In this document: positions 9,923 to 18,874 of the stretch, piece by piece
How the letters are laid out: every line of letters begins with the position of its first letter
How positions within the stretch are numbered: the first letter of the stretch is position 1
NCBI GenBank assembly: GCA_028819255.1
Contig: JAPPMB010000003.1
Span: 102,689-166,688, forward strand
DNA length: 64,000 nt
Reading direction: 5' to 3'
From: Bryobacterales bacterium
Lineage (GTDB): Bacteria > Acidobacteriota > Terriglobia > Bryobacterales > UBA6623
Translations under genes and position numbers: made by a program
Notes under the pieces: generated by a model
Told to the model about the DNA's origin: nothing
Seen by the model: the letters and a program-made list of their open reading frames with translations, nothing else
Database searches by the model: none

Positions 9923-10252
9923 CTACAGGCTCAACACGTAGGCTACGATGTTGACCTTTTCTTCCTCGCTGAGCATCTGCTCGAACGCGGGCATGCCGTT
10001 GCCACCCTTGTTCAGGTTCTCCATGACGGCTTCCGCCGTGGCGTCCTTGCCGCTGGGCAACTTGCCATCCTTGATTCCCGCCAGTCCGGGACCGATCTTC
10101 TTCTCGGCGCTGTCGTTGAAGTGACAGACCATGCAGCGCTGCTCAAACGCGGCCTGACCTTTCGCCGCATCGCCCTCTTCGTGATTGTCCGCCCGTGCAC
10201 CGGTGACAACCGCAAGAGCGACCGCGCACAGCGCAACACCAATGCGAAACAT
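9923..10252 (-). CDS. Small periplasmic cytochrome c
   Basis: 109 residues: a signal peptide (MFRIGVALCAVALAVVTGARA), then one class I c-type haem site CMVCH at residues 40-44 and a probable axial methionine at 87 (GNGMPAF). It would shuttle electrons in the periplasm. ATG 10252 was chosen over the longer frame to 10444 because it begins the signal peptide and has GGAGG upstream; a TAGACT further upstream could be the -10 box, leaving a leader of about 20 nt. Confidence 0.9.
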   Translation of the reverse strand: MFRIGVALCAVALAVVTGARADNHEEGDAAKGQAAFEQRCMVCHFNDSAEKKIGPGLAGIKDGKLPSGKDATAEAVMENLNKGGNGMPAFEQMLSEEEKVNIVAYVLSL

Positions 10253-10438
10253 GGCTCTCCCGTACCTCCTACCCCAGTCTACCGCAGTTTGTGCTTGAGT
10301 GCAGGACGGGCGCCCGACGGGAATTCTCCTTCTGCGACATTGGTCGCATGGACAGGGATGTCCGGATCCTTCGGGGTCCGCACCACCTTGCCCGGAGAGG
10401 CGGACTCCGGGAGAATCAATCTCCCCGGCGTCGGCTCG

Positions 10439-10444
10439 TATCAT
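10439..10444 (+). promoter_or_regulatory. Putative -10 box (TATCAT) of the MBL-fold gene
   Basis: TATCAT ends 8 nt before ATG 10453, so transcription would start about 2 nt before the start codon. No convincing -35 is seen. Confidence 0.4.
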
Positions 10445-10452
10445 AGGTGGCC

Positions 10453-11466
10453 ATGAAGATACGGACCCTTCTGCTGCCGCTGTTCGCGCTTCCGCTTTCC
10501 GCCGCCGGCACGCTCGACATCTACTGGATCGATGTGGAAGGGGGTGCGGCCACGCTTATCGTTACTCCGGACTCGGAGACGATCCTGACGGACGCGGGCT
10601 GGCCGGGCTTCGACGACCGCGACCCCATTCGGATCGTCGATGTTCTCGAGAACGAGGTCGGACGGAAGGAACTTGACTACTTCATCGCCTCGCACTTCCA
10701 CAGGGACCACACCGGCGGCGTGGCCGCGCTGGCCTCCATGATCCCCATCGGCCGGTTCGTGGACCACGGCGACAGCGTGGAGATGGGATGGAACGAGCGG
10801 GCCGACCTGCTCTGGCAGAGCTACACCGACGCGGCGGGCGACGATCGCATGCAGGTGGAGCCCGGCGACAGGCTGCCCCTGAAGAACACGGACTTCCTGT
10901 TCGTGGCCGCGCGCAGCCGGTTCCTTGACAGCCCGCTGTCCTATCAGGGGCCGAATCCCGCGTGCCGCGACATCGTGCACAAGCGCGTCGACAAGGGCGA
11001 GAACGGCAAGAGCATCGGCTTCCTGGTCAGGGTCGGTCCGTTCGAGTTCCTGGATCTAGGCGATCTCACCTGGAACTTCGAAAACGAGACCGCGTGTCCG
11101 ACGAACCTGTTTGGCGAGATCGACCTCTACCAGGTCACCCATCACGGGATGCACATGTCCGGAGCCCCGGCCCACATTCGCGGCATTCGCCCGCTGGTGG
11201 CCGTCATGAACAACGGCCCGCGCAAGGGCGGGAGTCCGGCCACCTACAGGGCGCTCACGTCGGTTCCGTCGCTTGCTGCCCTCTGGCAGGTGCATCGCGC
11301 TGTGGAGAGCGATGCGGGCCACAACCCGGAAGACGACTTCATCGCCAACCTCGGGGAGACTGAAGGCTGCGGGGGGCACTGGATCAAGGCGTCGGTGCAG
11401 CCTGACGGTCGCTTTACGCTGACAAACTCCCGCAACGGGTTCAGCAGGTCCTACGGCCCGCGCTAG
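10453..11466 (+). CDS. Exported metallo-beta-lactamase-fold hydrolase
   Basis: 337 residues with a short signal peptide (MKIRTLLLPLFALPLSAAG). The metal-binding motif is HFHRDH at residues 81-86, with further candidate ligands in FLDLGDLTW and QVTHHGMH. This arrangement resembles the hydrolase domain of the ComEC/Rec2-type MBL group, but without the membrane domain. Substrate unknown. A GTG at 10447 is possible, but ATG 10453 fits the signal peptide. Its TAG stop lies in the CTAG at 11463-11466 that also gives the stop of the opposing protease gene. Confidence 0.82.
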   Translation: MKIRTLLLPLFALPLSAAGTLDIYWIDVEGGAATLIVTPDSETILTDAGWPGFDDRDPIRIVDVLENEVGRKELDYFIASHFHRDHTGGVAALASMIPIGRFVDHGDSVEMGWNERADLLWQSYTDAAGDDRMQVEPGDRLPLKNTDFLFVAARSRFLDSPLSYQGPNPACRDIVHKRVDKGENGKSIGFLVRVGPFEFLDLGDLTWNFENETACPTNLFGEIDLYQVTHHGMHMSGAPAHIRGIRPLVAVMNNGPRKGGSPATYRALTSVPSLAALWQVHRAVESDAGHNPEDDFIANLGETEGCGGHWIKASVQPDGRFTLTNSRNGFSRSYGPR

Positions 11467-13103
11467 GAAATGGTGCCCAGCTTCGCGGTCATCAGGTGTG
11501 CCGCCTGTTCAAGCAGGGAGCGGGCGTGCAGCACGACCGGGTCGTACGTCGCCTTGATCCGCATGCCCTCGTCGTAGTCGAAGTACGAAATGTGCATCTG
11601 CGTGGTCAGGGCCCGCAGCAAGTACTGGCGGTCCTCGGGTTGCACTGCCCGCGTGGGAATCCCATTCGCAGCACAGTATCGGAGCAGCCTCTCCAGCAAG
11701 CCCGGGGATGGCGTCTCCTCCCTGAGCATTGTGTGCCCGCGAGATCGCAGCTGCGCCACGAACCGTTCCACGATTCGCCGACGCTCGATCAGCCGCTGCG
11801 TTGCCGACCGGGCGGGCTCTTCCACCTGGACGTCCGGGGCGATGCCACCGAATTCGTAGACTTTCCGTCCCATGTCCGTGAGACGGACCGTTCCCTGCTC
11901 GGGCTGAAAATGCTTGCTGCAGGGCTCGCTGAAGTACTCGCTCGCCGTGATGCGCTCGTAGGGCCGCTGGATGAGGCGGCCACTCGGGGAGTAGTATCGC
12001 GCGGTTGTCAGGACCATCCCGCTCGACTCGGGCAGCGCGAAGACCGACTGCACCATGCCCTTGCCGAAAGTGTTCGAGCCGGCGATGAGCGCCCTGTCGT
12101 GGTCCTGAAGGGCGCCCGCGACGATCTCCGAAGCCGAGGCGGACTGGCAGTTCACTAGCACCACCACCGGATAGTCGAGGTCCGGGTCCGCGGACTCGGC
12201 ATTGTATCGCCGCTCGGGTGATGACCGGCCGCGGTGGGACACCACGCTCTGGCCTTTCTCCAGGAACTGGCTGGCCACCTGAACGCCTGCGGAGAGCAGA
12301 CCGCCCTTGTTGTGCCGCAGGTCAAGCAGCAAGCCGCTCATCCCCTTTGCCTGCAGGCGCCGAAGGGCCTCGCCGACATCCGCACTGGTCTTCTCACCGA
12401 AGCTCGTCACACGCAGATAGCCTGTGCCGTCCTTGAACAGCATCTGCACCGGCACCGTCGACCGCGGTATCACGTTCCGCACTGCGACCGCCTCGATCCA
12501 TTCGTCGGCACCCTCCCGCGAGAGGCTCAGCCGTACAGTTGTTCCGGGTGGCCCCTTGATTCGGTTCGCGACCGTCAACAGGTCTTGGCCCTCCACGGGT
12601 TCGCCGTCCACGAGTTCGATGGTGTCTCCGGGCAGGATGCCCGCCTCAAACGCCGGAGTCCCCGGGAACGGGAAGTCGATGACCGCCTTGTCGCCGAAGC
12701 TGTCGATCTGCACGCCGACGCCTGCGTAGCTGCCTCGCTCCTGCTCGCGCATCTGGAGGAACTCCTCGGGGCTGAGGAATGTGGAATGGGGGTCCAGCGT
12801 CGCGAGCATCGCCGGGATTGCGCCCTCGTACATCGCGGCGTTCCAGTCGACAGGCTCCGCGAAGCGCTTCTCGATCAGCCGGGTTATCCGGAACGCCTGT
12901 CGAATGTGCCCGCTGAGGGGCGCCATCTGGATGAGGTTGCCGTTGGTCCCGATCCGGAGCCCGTAGATTCCGCCGATCAGGCTGGAGGCCGCGATCACCG
13001 CCGCGCAGGCGCCCAGGACCCGAAGGCGGCGGGCGATCCCTGCCGCATTGCGCGGCGGGCGGCTGCGCCCGGGCTGTGGGCGGACGTCGGAACTAGGGCG
13101 CAT
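11463..13103 (-). CDS. C-terminal processing peptidase (S41 family) with PDZ domain
   Basis: 546-residue serine protease of the CtpA/Prc family. One N-terminal membrane anchor (residues about 26-48) is followed by a PDZ domain (GVGVQIDS...GDTIELVDGEPV, about 110-190) and the S41 catalytic domain with the Ser-rich SASASEI segment and the Lys/Gln pair in NTFGKGMVQ. It cleaves C-terminal tails of periplasmic or membrane proteins. A C-terminal extension of about 130 residues after the catalytic core is longer than in minimal CtpA. Its start overlaps the end of phhB by 11 bp, suggesting coupling; its end shares a CTAG with the convergent MBL gene. Confidence 0.93.
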   Translation of the reverse strand: MRPSSDVRPQPGRSRPPRNAAGIARRLRVLGACAAVIAASSLIGGIYGLRIGTNGNLIQMAPLSGHIRQAFRITRLIEKRFAEPVDWNAAMYEGAIPAMLATLDPHSTFLSPEEFLQMREQERGSYAGVGVQIDSFGDKAVIDFPFPGTPAFEAGILPGDTIELVDGEPVEGQDLLTVANRIKGPPGTTVRLSLSREGADEWIEAVAVRNVIPRSTVPVQMLFKDGTGYLRVTSFGEKTSADVGEALRRLQAKGMSGLLLDLRHNKGGLLSAGVQVASQFLEKGQSVVSHRGRSSPERRYNAESADPDLDYPVVVLVNCQSASASEIVAGALQDHDRALIAGSNTFGKGMVQSVFALPESSGMVLTTARYYSPSGRLIQRPYERITASEYFSEPCSKHFQPEQGTVRLTDMGRKVYEFGGIAPDVQVEEPARSATQRLIERRRIVERFVAQLRSRGHTMLREETPSPGLLERLLRYCAANGIPTRAVQPEDRQYLLRALTTQMHISYFDYDEGMRIKATYDPVVLHARSLLEQAAHLMTAKLGTIS

Positions 13104-13428
13104 GCAGTCGGTCGATCTTTGCTGCCAGGACGAAGTCGGATTCCGTCAGTCCATCGATTTTGTGGGTCCAGATCTTGATGCCGACTCTGCCCCACGCCAG
13201 ATAGATGTCAGGATGGTGTCCCTCGCTCTCGGCCAGGGCGCCCACACGGTTGGTGAAGTCGAGAGCTTTCTGGAAATCCGGGAAAGCGAATTCACGCTCG
13301 ATGTGATGCTCATTCGCCACCGTCCAGTCCGCCACCTGCGCGGCGAACGTCGCGAGTTCATCCCCATGCAGCGGCGGCACACCACCTCGGCAGGGCACAC
13401 AGGACTGCTGGGCGAGATCCACCATCAT
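13093..13428 (-). CDS. phhB: 4a-hydroxytetrahydrobiopterin dehydratase
   Basis: 111 residues of the pterin-4a-carbinolamine dehydratase family, which regenerates the pterin cofactor of aromatic amino-acid hydroxylases. The signature EGHHPDIYLAWGRVGIKIWT with its paired histidines is clear. Two ATGs stand in tandem (13428 and 13425); the longer frame to 13596 has no family similarity. The N-terminal CVPC-x-GG segment is common in bacterial members. A TAGGAT lies 11 nt before the first ATG. No hydroxylase gene is in the window. Confidence 0.92.
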   Translation of the reverse strand: MMVDLAQQSCVPCRGGVPPLHGDELATFAAQVADWTVANEHHIEREFAFPDFQKALDFTNRVGALAESEGHHPDIYLAWGRVGIKIWTHKIDGLTESDFVLAAKIDRLHAP

Positions 13429-13646
13429 GAATTGATCACATCCTACCACGAGCAGCCGAAACCGGAACGTGACACATCGGAAATGCTCGGGATTCGGTCG
13501 CGCGCGGCGTGCGGGCCGCGGATCTGCCCAAGACGGTGTCGCGGCGCGCTTGTGCGACCAGGCCGGACGCCCGGACGGCGCTCGTCCCCGTCGCAACGTC
13601 CAACGACCGGTTCCTGTAGACTGGTTCTTGGAAGGCCCTGCAACGG

Positions 13647-14192
13647 ATGGGGATCGTCAACCAGGCCGCAAAGCGGGGCAGCTCGCCTCCTGAGGTTGGC
13701 ATTCGGGCGGCCGGACCGCTCGTCGCGGGTGTGGTTCTCCTGGACTGGATCACGAAGTGGGCCATAACGGTCTCGATGGACCATGGCGCCGCCGAGGCAG
13801 TGTTGCCGGGCTTCTTCAACTTGGTGCATGTCCGCAACACCGGGATCGCGTTCAGCCTGTTCGCCGATTCCGCCCCGTGGATCCGCAATCTCGTCCTGCC
13901 CGCCGTGTCCGTGGCCGCGATCATCATCGTCTTCGCCATGATGCGCGACAGCGCCAGGATGCCTGTCACCTCCCGGACTGCGTTGGCGCTCGTTCTCGCA
14001 GGGGCGGTCGGGAATCTCTCGGAGCGCCTGCTGCACGGGTACGTCACCGATTTTCTCGACTTCTACGCCGGACCCTACCACTGGCCGGCATTCAACGTCG
14101 CCGACAGCGCGATCACGATCGGTGCCGTCCTGCTGATTCTTGACTCGCTGCTCGGCCGCCACGCCGTGCAGGAAGCCGCCCGAGTGGCGTAG
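13647..14192 (+). CDS. lspA: Signal peptidase II (lipoprotein signal peptidase)
   Basis: 181 residues, four hydrophobic segments. The family motifs are NTGIAFSL (in place of NxGaaF) and the two catalytic aspartates in YVTDFLDF and FNVADSAI. It removes the signal peptide of diacylated prolipoproteins in the inner membrane. In the GNLSER motif a Glu replaces the more usual Asp. GGAAGG lies before ATG 13647, and TAGACT at 13617-13622 may be the -10 box. It is followed after 11 bp by lgt, which carries out the preceding step of the same pathway. Confidence 0.94.
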   Translation: MGIVNQAAKRGSSPPEVGIRAAGPLVAGVVLLDWITKWAITVSMDHGAAEAVLPGFFNLVHVRNTGIAFSLFADSAPWIRNLVLPAVSVAAIIIVFAMMRDSARMPVTSRTALALVLAGAVGNLSERLLHGYVTDFLDFYAGPYHWPAFNVADSAITIGAVLLILDSLLGRHAVQEAARVA

Positions 14193-14203
14193 ACGCGCTC
14201 CCG

Positions 14204-15028
14204 ATGTTTCCGAAGCTCCTCGAGTTTGGGGCATTCACGCTTCCCACCTACGGCGTCCTGATCGGCCTCGGCTTTCTTGCCGGCCTTTCGGTGGCATCGC
14301 GGCTGGCCCGCCGCTCGGGGCTGGACCCCGAAAGGCTCACCGCCATGGCCGTAGTGCTCCTGATCTCGGCGATCGTCGGTGCGAAGGTCTTCATGTTCGT
14401 TGACAACTGGAGCTACTATGCCGCCGATCCCGGCCGGCTGTTCACGTTGTCCGCGTTGCGCTCCGGCGGAGTGTTCTACGGCGGGCTGCTGTCCGCCTTG
14501 GTTGTGTCCCATTTCTACACCCGGCGCTACCGCCTGCCCTGGCTTGCCACGGCGGACGCGATGGCACCCGGACTCGCGTTCGGACATGGGATCGGAAAAG
14601 TGGGATGCTTCGCCGCGGGTTGCTGCTGGGGACAGGAATCGCACGCCTTTTGGGCGGTGACGTTCACCGATCCGGCGGCTCACGGCTTCACGGGCGTGCC
14701 GCTGAACGTGTCGCTGCATCCCACGCAGCTCTACGAGGCGCTCGGCAGTGCTGCGATCGGGCTAGTTCTACTGTGGCTCTTCGTGCGCGCTCACCCTTCG
14801 GGCGCCATCCTCGGGAGCTACCTCGTCCTCTACTCCGGCTTCCGTTTCGGTGTCGAGTTCTTCCGGGACGACGGCGCTCGAACCGCGATCTTCGGTGACG
14901 CCATCAGCAGCACGCAGCTGGTGGCGCTGGGGCTGGTGATTCTCGGAATCTGGCTGCTTCGGAGCGCGCCGCGATGGTCGACGCCCGAGCCGGCACGCGC
15001 CGCGTTCGGGCGCAAGCGCCGACGCTAG
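14204..15028 (+). CDS. lgt: Prolipoprotein diacylglyceryl transferase
   Basis: 274 residues, polytopic membrane enzyme that adds diacylglycerol to the lipobox cysteine. Visible features are the N-terminal PTYGVLIGLGFLAG segment, HGIGKVGCFAAGCCWG (the variant of the GRxGNF region found in several phyla) and HPTQLYEALG. Forms an operon with lspA, so both lipoprotein-maturation steps are produced together. Its TAG lies in the CTAG 15025-15028 shared with the stop of leuD on the opposite strand. Confidence 0.94.
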   Translation: MFPKLLEFGAFTLPTYGVLIGLGFLAGLSVASRLARRSGLDPERLTAMAVVLLISAIVGAKVFMFVDNWSYYAADPGRLFTLSALRSGGVFYGGLLSALVVSHFYTRRYRLPWLATADAMAPGLAFGHGIGKVGCFAAGCCWGQESHAFWAVTFTDPAAHGFTGVPLNVSLHPTQLYEALGSAAIGLVLLWLFVRAHPSGAILGSYLVLYSGFRFGVEFFRDDGARTAIFGDAISSTQLVALGLVILGIWLLRSAPRWSTPEPARAAFGRKRRR

Positions 15029-15633
15029 GCGAGCGTGTCGAGCGCGTTCGCTGATCCGGCTTCGTAATCCACAATTGCGTCCATCTTCTGCTGGATGTAG
15101 CTGAGCTGGTCGCCACCCTCCAGCAGGCATTGCCGCGAAAAGCTGTCCACCGGGAAGGACACCCTCCGGCCACCCGGCAGTGTCAGTGTCCGGCTCCGCA
15201 GGTCGATCGTGACTTCGAGGCTGTCGTCGCGGGCCGCGCGATCGAACAGCTGCTGGAGCGTGTCCTCGTCGACGATGATCGGCAGCAGACCGTTCTTGAG
15301 GCTGTTGTTGCGAAAAATGTCGGCGAACGAGGTACTGATCACCGCCTTGAACCCGTAGCCGAGCAGCGCCCACGGGGCGTGTTCGCGCGAGCTTCCGCAG
15401 CCAAAGTTGTCCCCAGCCAGCAGGATGCTGCCTCCGTTGGCGCGGGGCTGGTTCAGAACGAAGTCCGGGTTGGGACTGCCGTCGGCGAGATACCTCCAGT
15501 CGTTGAAGAGATTCTCGCCCAGACCCAGCTTCTCGATCGTCTTCAGGAAGCGTGCGGGAATGATTTGGTCGGTGTCGACATCGCTGGTCGGCAGCGGGAC
15601 GACTTTTCCTCGAAACGCGTTGACTGGCTGCAT
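15025..15633 (-). CDS. leuD: 3-isopropylmalate dehydratase, small subunit
   Basis: 202 residues. DVDTDQIIPARFLKT near the N-terminus and LLAGDNFGCGSSREHAPWAL are the LeuD swivel-domain signatures. With LeuC it isomerises 2-isopropylmalate to 3-isopropylmalate in leucine synthesis. It starts 15 bp after the leuC stop, preceded by GAGGG. It converges on lgt with overlapping stops. Confidence 0.97.
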   Translation of the reverse strand: MQPVNAFRGKVVPLPTSDVDTDQIIPARFLKTIEKLGLGENLFNDWRYLADGSPNPDFVLNQPRANGGSILLAGDNFGCGSSREHAPWALLGYGFKAVISTSFADIFRNNSLKNGLLPIIVDEDTLQQLFDRAARDDSLEVTIDLRSRTLTLPGGRRVSFPVDSFSRQCLLEGGDQLSYIQQKMDAIVDYEAGSANALDTLA

Positions 15634-15648
15634 GGATGGTTCCCTCTT

Positions 15649-17037
15649 CTACAGGTATGCGCGCGGGTCGGCGACCTTGCCCTCGATCGCGGTCGCCGCC
15701 GCCGTGAGCGGGCTGGCCAGAAACGTCCGGCCGCCCTTGCCCTGGCGGCCCTCGAAATTCCGGTTGCTTGTCGAGACGCAGTACTGGCCGCCCGCGAGCT
15801 GGTCGCCGTTCATCGCGATGCACATGCTGCATCCGGCGTCCCGCCAGTCTGCGCCCGCCTGGCGGAAGATGTCGGCAAGCCCTTCGGCCACGGCCTGTGC
15901 CCTCACCTTTTCCGAGCCCGGCACGACCAGCATCCACACTCCGGGCTTCACCTTGCGCCCCTCCAGCAGGCTCGCCGCCTCCCGCAGGTCGGTGATCCGG
16001 GAGTTCGTGCAGCTTCCGATGAACACGACGTCGACGGGCTGCCCGATGAGAGGCTTGCCGCCTTCCAGCTGCATGTACTGGAGCGCCTTGCGCACGCCGG
16101 CATGCCCGTTGGGCTCCGGCACGGGCTCGCTCACCCGGACTCCCATCCCGGGATTGGTGCCCCAGGTGATCATCGGCTCGAGTTCCGACGCGTCAATTGT
16201 CACCGTGCGGTCGTAGACCGCACCCTTGTCGGTCGGAAGTGTTCGCCAGCGCCTGACGGAAGCGTCCCATTCCGCGTTCCTGGGCGAGGTGGGCTTGTCC
16301 GCCAGGTACTCGTACGTCGTGTCGTCGGGAGCGATGATGCCGGCCCGGGCGCCACCCTCGATCGACATGTTGCAGACGGTCATGCGCCCTTCCATCGAGA
16401 GCGAACGGATGGCCTGGCCCGTGTACTCCAGAACATGGCCCGTACCTCCGCCCACGCCGATCCTCGCGATCAAGGCCAGGATTAGGTCTTTGGCTACGAT
16501 GCCTGCCTGGGGCCGTCCGCTGAAGCGGACCTCGCAGGTGCGCGACTTCTGTTGGAGCAGGCACTGCGTCGCGAGCACATGCTCAACTTCGGTCGTCCCG
16601 ATGCCGAACGCCAGCGCCCCGAACGCGCCGTGCGTGGACGTGTGGCTGTCGCCGCAGACCACCGTGATCCCGGGCCGCGTGAGACCGAGTTCAGGCCCGA
16701 TCACGTGCACGATCCCTTGGGACTCGTCTCCCACGTCCTTGAGCGGGATGCCGAATTCCCGGCAGTTGATCCGGAGCTGCTCGACCTGCTTGGCGGCGAT
16801 CGGGTCGAGGATCGGAAGTGTCTGATCCCTTGTGGGAATGCTGTGGTCCATCGTCGCAAGCGTGCGGTCGGGACGTCGGACGCCGATGCCGCGATCCCGA
16901 AGTCCCTGAAACGCTTGTGGCGACGTCACTTCGTGCACCAGGTGGAGATCGATATACAGCACCGCCGGGGCGTCATCCTCATGCACCACGACGTGCGAAT
17001 CCCAGACTTTCTCGTAGAGCGTGCGGGGCCGTGTCAC
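15649..17037 (-). CDS. leuC: 3-isopropylmalate dehydratase, large subunit
   Basis: 462 residues. The 4Fe-4S cysteines are in [11 protein letters not shown] and [30 protein letters not shown] is the aconitase-family active-site motif. The start is GTG 17037 ([17 protein letters not shown]). Exactly 6 nt before it stands TAGACT, so the mRNA probably starts at or beside the GTG, and a perfect 8-bp-arm palindrome lies directly upstream of that box. Only leuC and leuD are here; leuA and leuB are elsewhere. Confidence 0.97.
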   Translation of the reverse strand: MTRPRTLYEKVWDSHVVVHEDDAPAVLYIDLHLVHEVTSPQAFQGLRDRGIGVRRPDRTLATMDHSIPTRDQTLPILDPIAAKQVEQLRINCREFGIPLKDVGDESQGIVHVIGPELGLTRPGITVVCGDSHTSTHGAFGALAFGIGTTEVEHVLATQCLLQQKSRTCEVRFSGRPQAGIVAKDLILALIARIGVGGGTGHVLEYTGQAIRSLSMEGRMTVCNMSIEGGARAGIIAPDDTTYEYLADKPTSPRNAEWDASVRRWRTLPTDKGAVYDRTVTIDASELEPMITWGTNPGMGVRVSEPVPEPNGHAGVRKALQYMQLEGGKPLIGQPVDVVFIGSCTNSRITDLREAASLLEGRKVKPGVWMLVVPGSEKVRAQAVAEGLADIFRQAGADWRDAGCSMCIAMNGDQLAGGQYCVSTSNRNFEGRQGKGGRTFLASPLTAAATAIEGKVADPRAYL

Positions 17038-17043
17038 GCATTG

Positions 17044-17049
17044 AGTCTA
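17044..17049 (-). promoter_or_regulatory. Putative -10 box (TAGACT) of leuCD
   Basis: TAGACT with a 6-nt gap to GTG 17037, the spacing that places transcription initiation on the start codon. Confidence 0.5.
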
Positions 17050-17050
17050 T

Positions 17051-17068
17051 CGCACGGCCCGCCGTGCG
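17051..17068. promoter_or_regulatory. Palindromic operator candidate upstream of leuC
   Basis: CGCACGGC-CC-GCCGTGCG is a perfect inverted repeat with 8-bp arms. It begins 1 bp upstream of the putative leuC -10 box and fills the spacer towards the -35 position, as a repressor site would. If the leaderless start is right it lies outside the transcript, which argues against a terminator or attenuator hairpin. Confidence 0.4.
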
Positions 17069-17591
17069 CAGCCTTCGCAGCAGCAAGGTTCCCCGGTCCG
17101 CCGCGGACGGTGCGCGCGGGACTGGGCATGTCCGTCCCGACGACGGATAGGCACGGGCTGCGCTGCGGGCAGGACGACATCGCGGCGAGTCGAGAGCGCC
17201 AGGCTCCGGCCACGGTGGCAATGCCGCCTTAGCGAGCGAGGCCGGCAGGTCTCGGCATGCAGCGGCAGCGAACGCGGGCCCCTGCGTCGACGCCGCGGGA
17301 GGGAATCTGCTATATGTGAGGAATGCCGGTGGGCGGTCGGCCTCGAACGGTCGATGCGGCTTCCCGGACGCCAGACTACCGGGACTGCCAGAAGGAATTC
17401 GACAGCGAATCATGGTCGCCCGGCGAGGGGTGAATTTTCCCGCACCACAGGTTCAGCCGATCGACCACGAGGCTCTTCTCCGCGCCCTTCGTGCACGGGA
17501 ACGGCAAGAACCCGCACGTCTCGAGAAGGGGCGGCGACGGCTTCGCGGAACTCCCTCACTCTGAGCGGTCTCCGGCCAGGGGAGGTGCGCA
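17069..17591. other. Intergenic stretch without a recognisable gene
   Basis: About 520 bp between the divergent leuC and HNH genes. Two short plus-strand frames can be read: 17323-17433 (36 residues, after a TATATG-like box and GAGG) and 17412-17564 (50 residues, beginning MVARRGVNFPAPQVQPIDHE). Neither resembles a family I know, and codon structure does not separate them from chance. Confidence 0.4.
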
Positions 17592-18131
17592 GTGACCGCG
17601 GACCGACCCCGGTCGAGCTTCTTGCGCAGGCCCGTGCTCGTCCTGAACGCAACTTACGAGCCCATCCATGTCTGTGCGGTCCGCAGGGCCTTGATTCTTC
17701 TGGTCAAGGGCGTGGCAGCGACCGAGGAAGCCGGCGAAGGGAGCGTCCGTTCACCGAGCCAGAGCCTCGAGGTGCCGTCCGTGATCCGGTTGCTGGAGTA
17801 CCGGCGAATCCCGCGCCAGATGCGGGCCATCTCACGCAAGAACATACTGATCCGCGACCAGTACACCTGTCAGTACTGCAAACAGAGATTCGGACCGGGC
17901 GAGCTGACATTGGACCACGTCGTGCCCCGCTCGAGGGGAGGAAGCAACACGTGGGAGAACCTTGTCGCCTGTTGCCTCCGATGCAACAATCGCAAGGGCG
18001 ACAGGCTTCCGATGGAGGCCTCCATGAGTCTCCATCGGCCACCCAAACCGTTCAGCCTGCACACCAGCCGCAGCCTCATGCGCCAGATGGGCGATCAGCA
18101 GGAAAACTGGCGCAAGTACCTTTTCTTCTGA
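17592..18131 (+). CDS. HNH endonuclease family protein
   Basis: 179 residues. The C-terminal half carries a zinc-finger HNH motif: CQYC at about residues 95-98, LDHVVPRSRGGSNTWENL at about 110-127, then CLRCNNRKGDR. The N-terminal VLVLNATYEPIHVCAVRRALILLVKG is the common leader of this widespread single-domain group, whose role is unknown. GTG 17592 has GGGGAGG upstream. It is 53 bp from the HAD gene on the same strand. Not linked here to any restriction or phage gene. Confidence 0.9.
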   Translation: MTADRPRSSFLRRPVLVLNATYEPIHVCAVRRALILLVKGVAATEEAGEGSVRSPSQSLEVPSVIRLLEYRRIPRQMRAISRKNILIRDQYTCQYCKQRFGPGELTLDHVVPRSRGGSNTWENLVACCLRCNNRKGDRLPMEASMSLHRPPKPFSLHTSRSLMRQMGDQQENWRKYLFF

Positions 18132-18172
18132 CGGCCGGCGCCCGCCCCTCGAAGCAACACGGGAGGAGAACC

Positions 18173-18178
18173 GATACT
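18173..18178 (+). promoter_or_regulatory. Putative -10 box (GATACT) of the HAD gene
   Basis: GATACT ends 6 nt before ATG 18185. It differs from TATACT at the first base only. Confidence 0.35.
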
Positions 18179-18184
18179 GGTGTG

Positions 18185-18874
18185 ATGGCTCAAGCCGACT
18201 GGCTCCTGTGCGACGCGGACGACACGCTCTGGGAGAACAACATCTACTTCGAGGAGGCGATCAGGGAGTTCATCGAGTTTGTTGACCATCCGGTCCTCAG
18301 CCCTGCCGAGGTGCGGAGGAGTCTGGACCGCGTCGAGATGCACAACATCAAGCTTCGAGGCTACGGCACAGCCAACTTTGGCCTGAATCTGGCGGAGTGT
18401 TTCGAGGGGCTTCGCGGGCGTCCTGCGGACGCCGTTGAGCGGAGGCGTCTGCAAGGGATGGCAGACCAGGTCCTCCACGCCCCTGTCACGCCGATTCCGG
18501 GCGTTCCGGAGACCCTCGAGGAACTCGTCCGTCGCTACAGGCTCGGACTCGTCACCAAGGGAGACAAGACGGAGCAGCGCTCGAAACTTGGCCGGTCGGG
18601 CCTCGCGAGCGCATTCGAGTACGTGGTGACCGTGCCGGAGAAGGACACGGAGTGCTATCAGGCGGTGGTCATGGAGCTGGGCGCCGACCCCGACCGCACA
18701 TGGATGATCGGCAACAGCCCCAAGTCGGATATCAACCCGGCTCTGGCAGCCGGCCTCGGCGCCGTGCTTGTGTGGAACGACAACACCTGGAGCCTCGAAA
18801 TGCAGGCCCTGCCCGTCGGCCACGAACGCTACCGCGCCGTCCGGCGATTCAGCGATCTCACGTCAATCTTCTGA
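18185..18874 (+). CDS. HAD-superfamily hydrolase
   Basis: 229 residues. Motif I is CDADDTLW (nucleophile Asp and general acid Asp), a Lys-containing LVTKGDKTEQRSK follows, and motif IV is MIGNSPKSDINPAL. Probably a phosphatase for a small phosphorylated metabolite; the substrate is not evident. The reading frame stays open upstream to 17354 through the HNH gene, but ATG 18185 begins right before motif I. It ends with a 12-bp convergent overlap into the glycosyltransferase gene. Confidence 0.9.
   Translation: MAQADWLLCDADDTLWENNIYFEEAIREFIEFVDHPVLSPAEVRRSLDRVEMHNIKLRGYGTANFGLNLAECFEGLRGRPADAVERRRLQGMADQVLHAPVTPIPGVPETLEELVRRYRLGLVTKGDKTEQRSKLGRSGLASAFEYVVTVPEKDTECYQAVVMELGADPDRTWMIGNSPKSDINPALAAGLGAVLVWNDNTWSLEMQALPVGHERYRAVRRFSDLTSIF

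Noticed and set aside
17354..18184. N-terminal extension of the HAD protein through the HNH gene
   Set aside because: The frame is open, but it overprints a well-supported gene and has no family similarity before ATG 18185.
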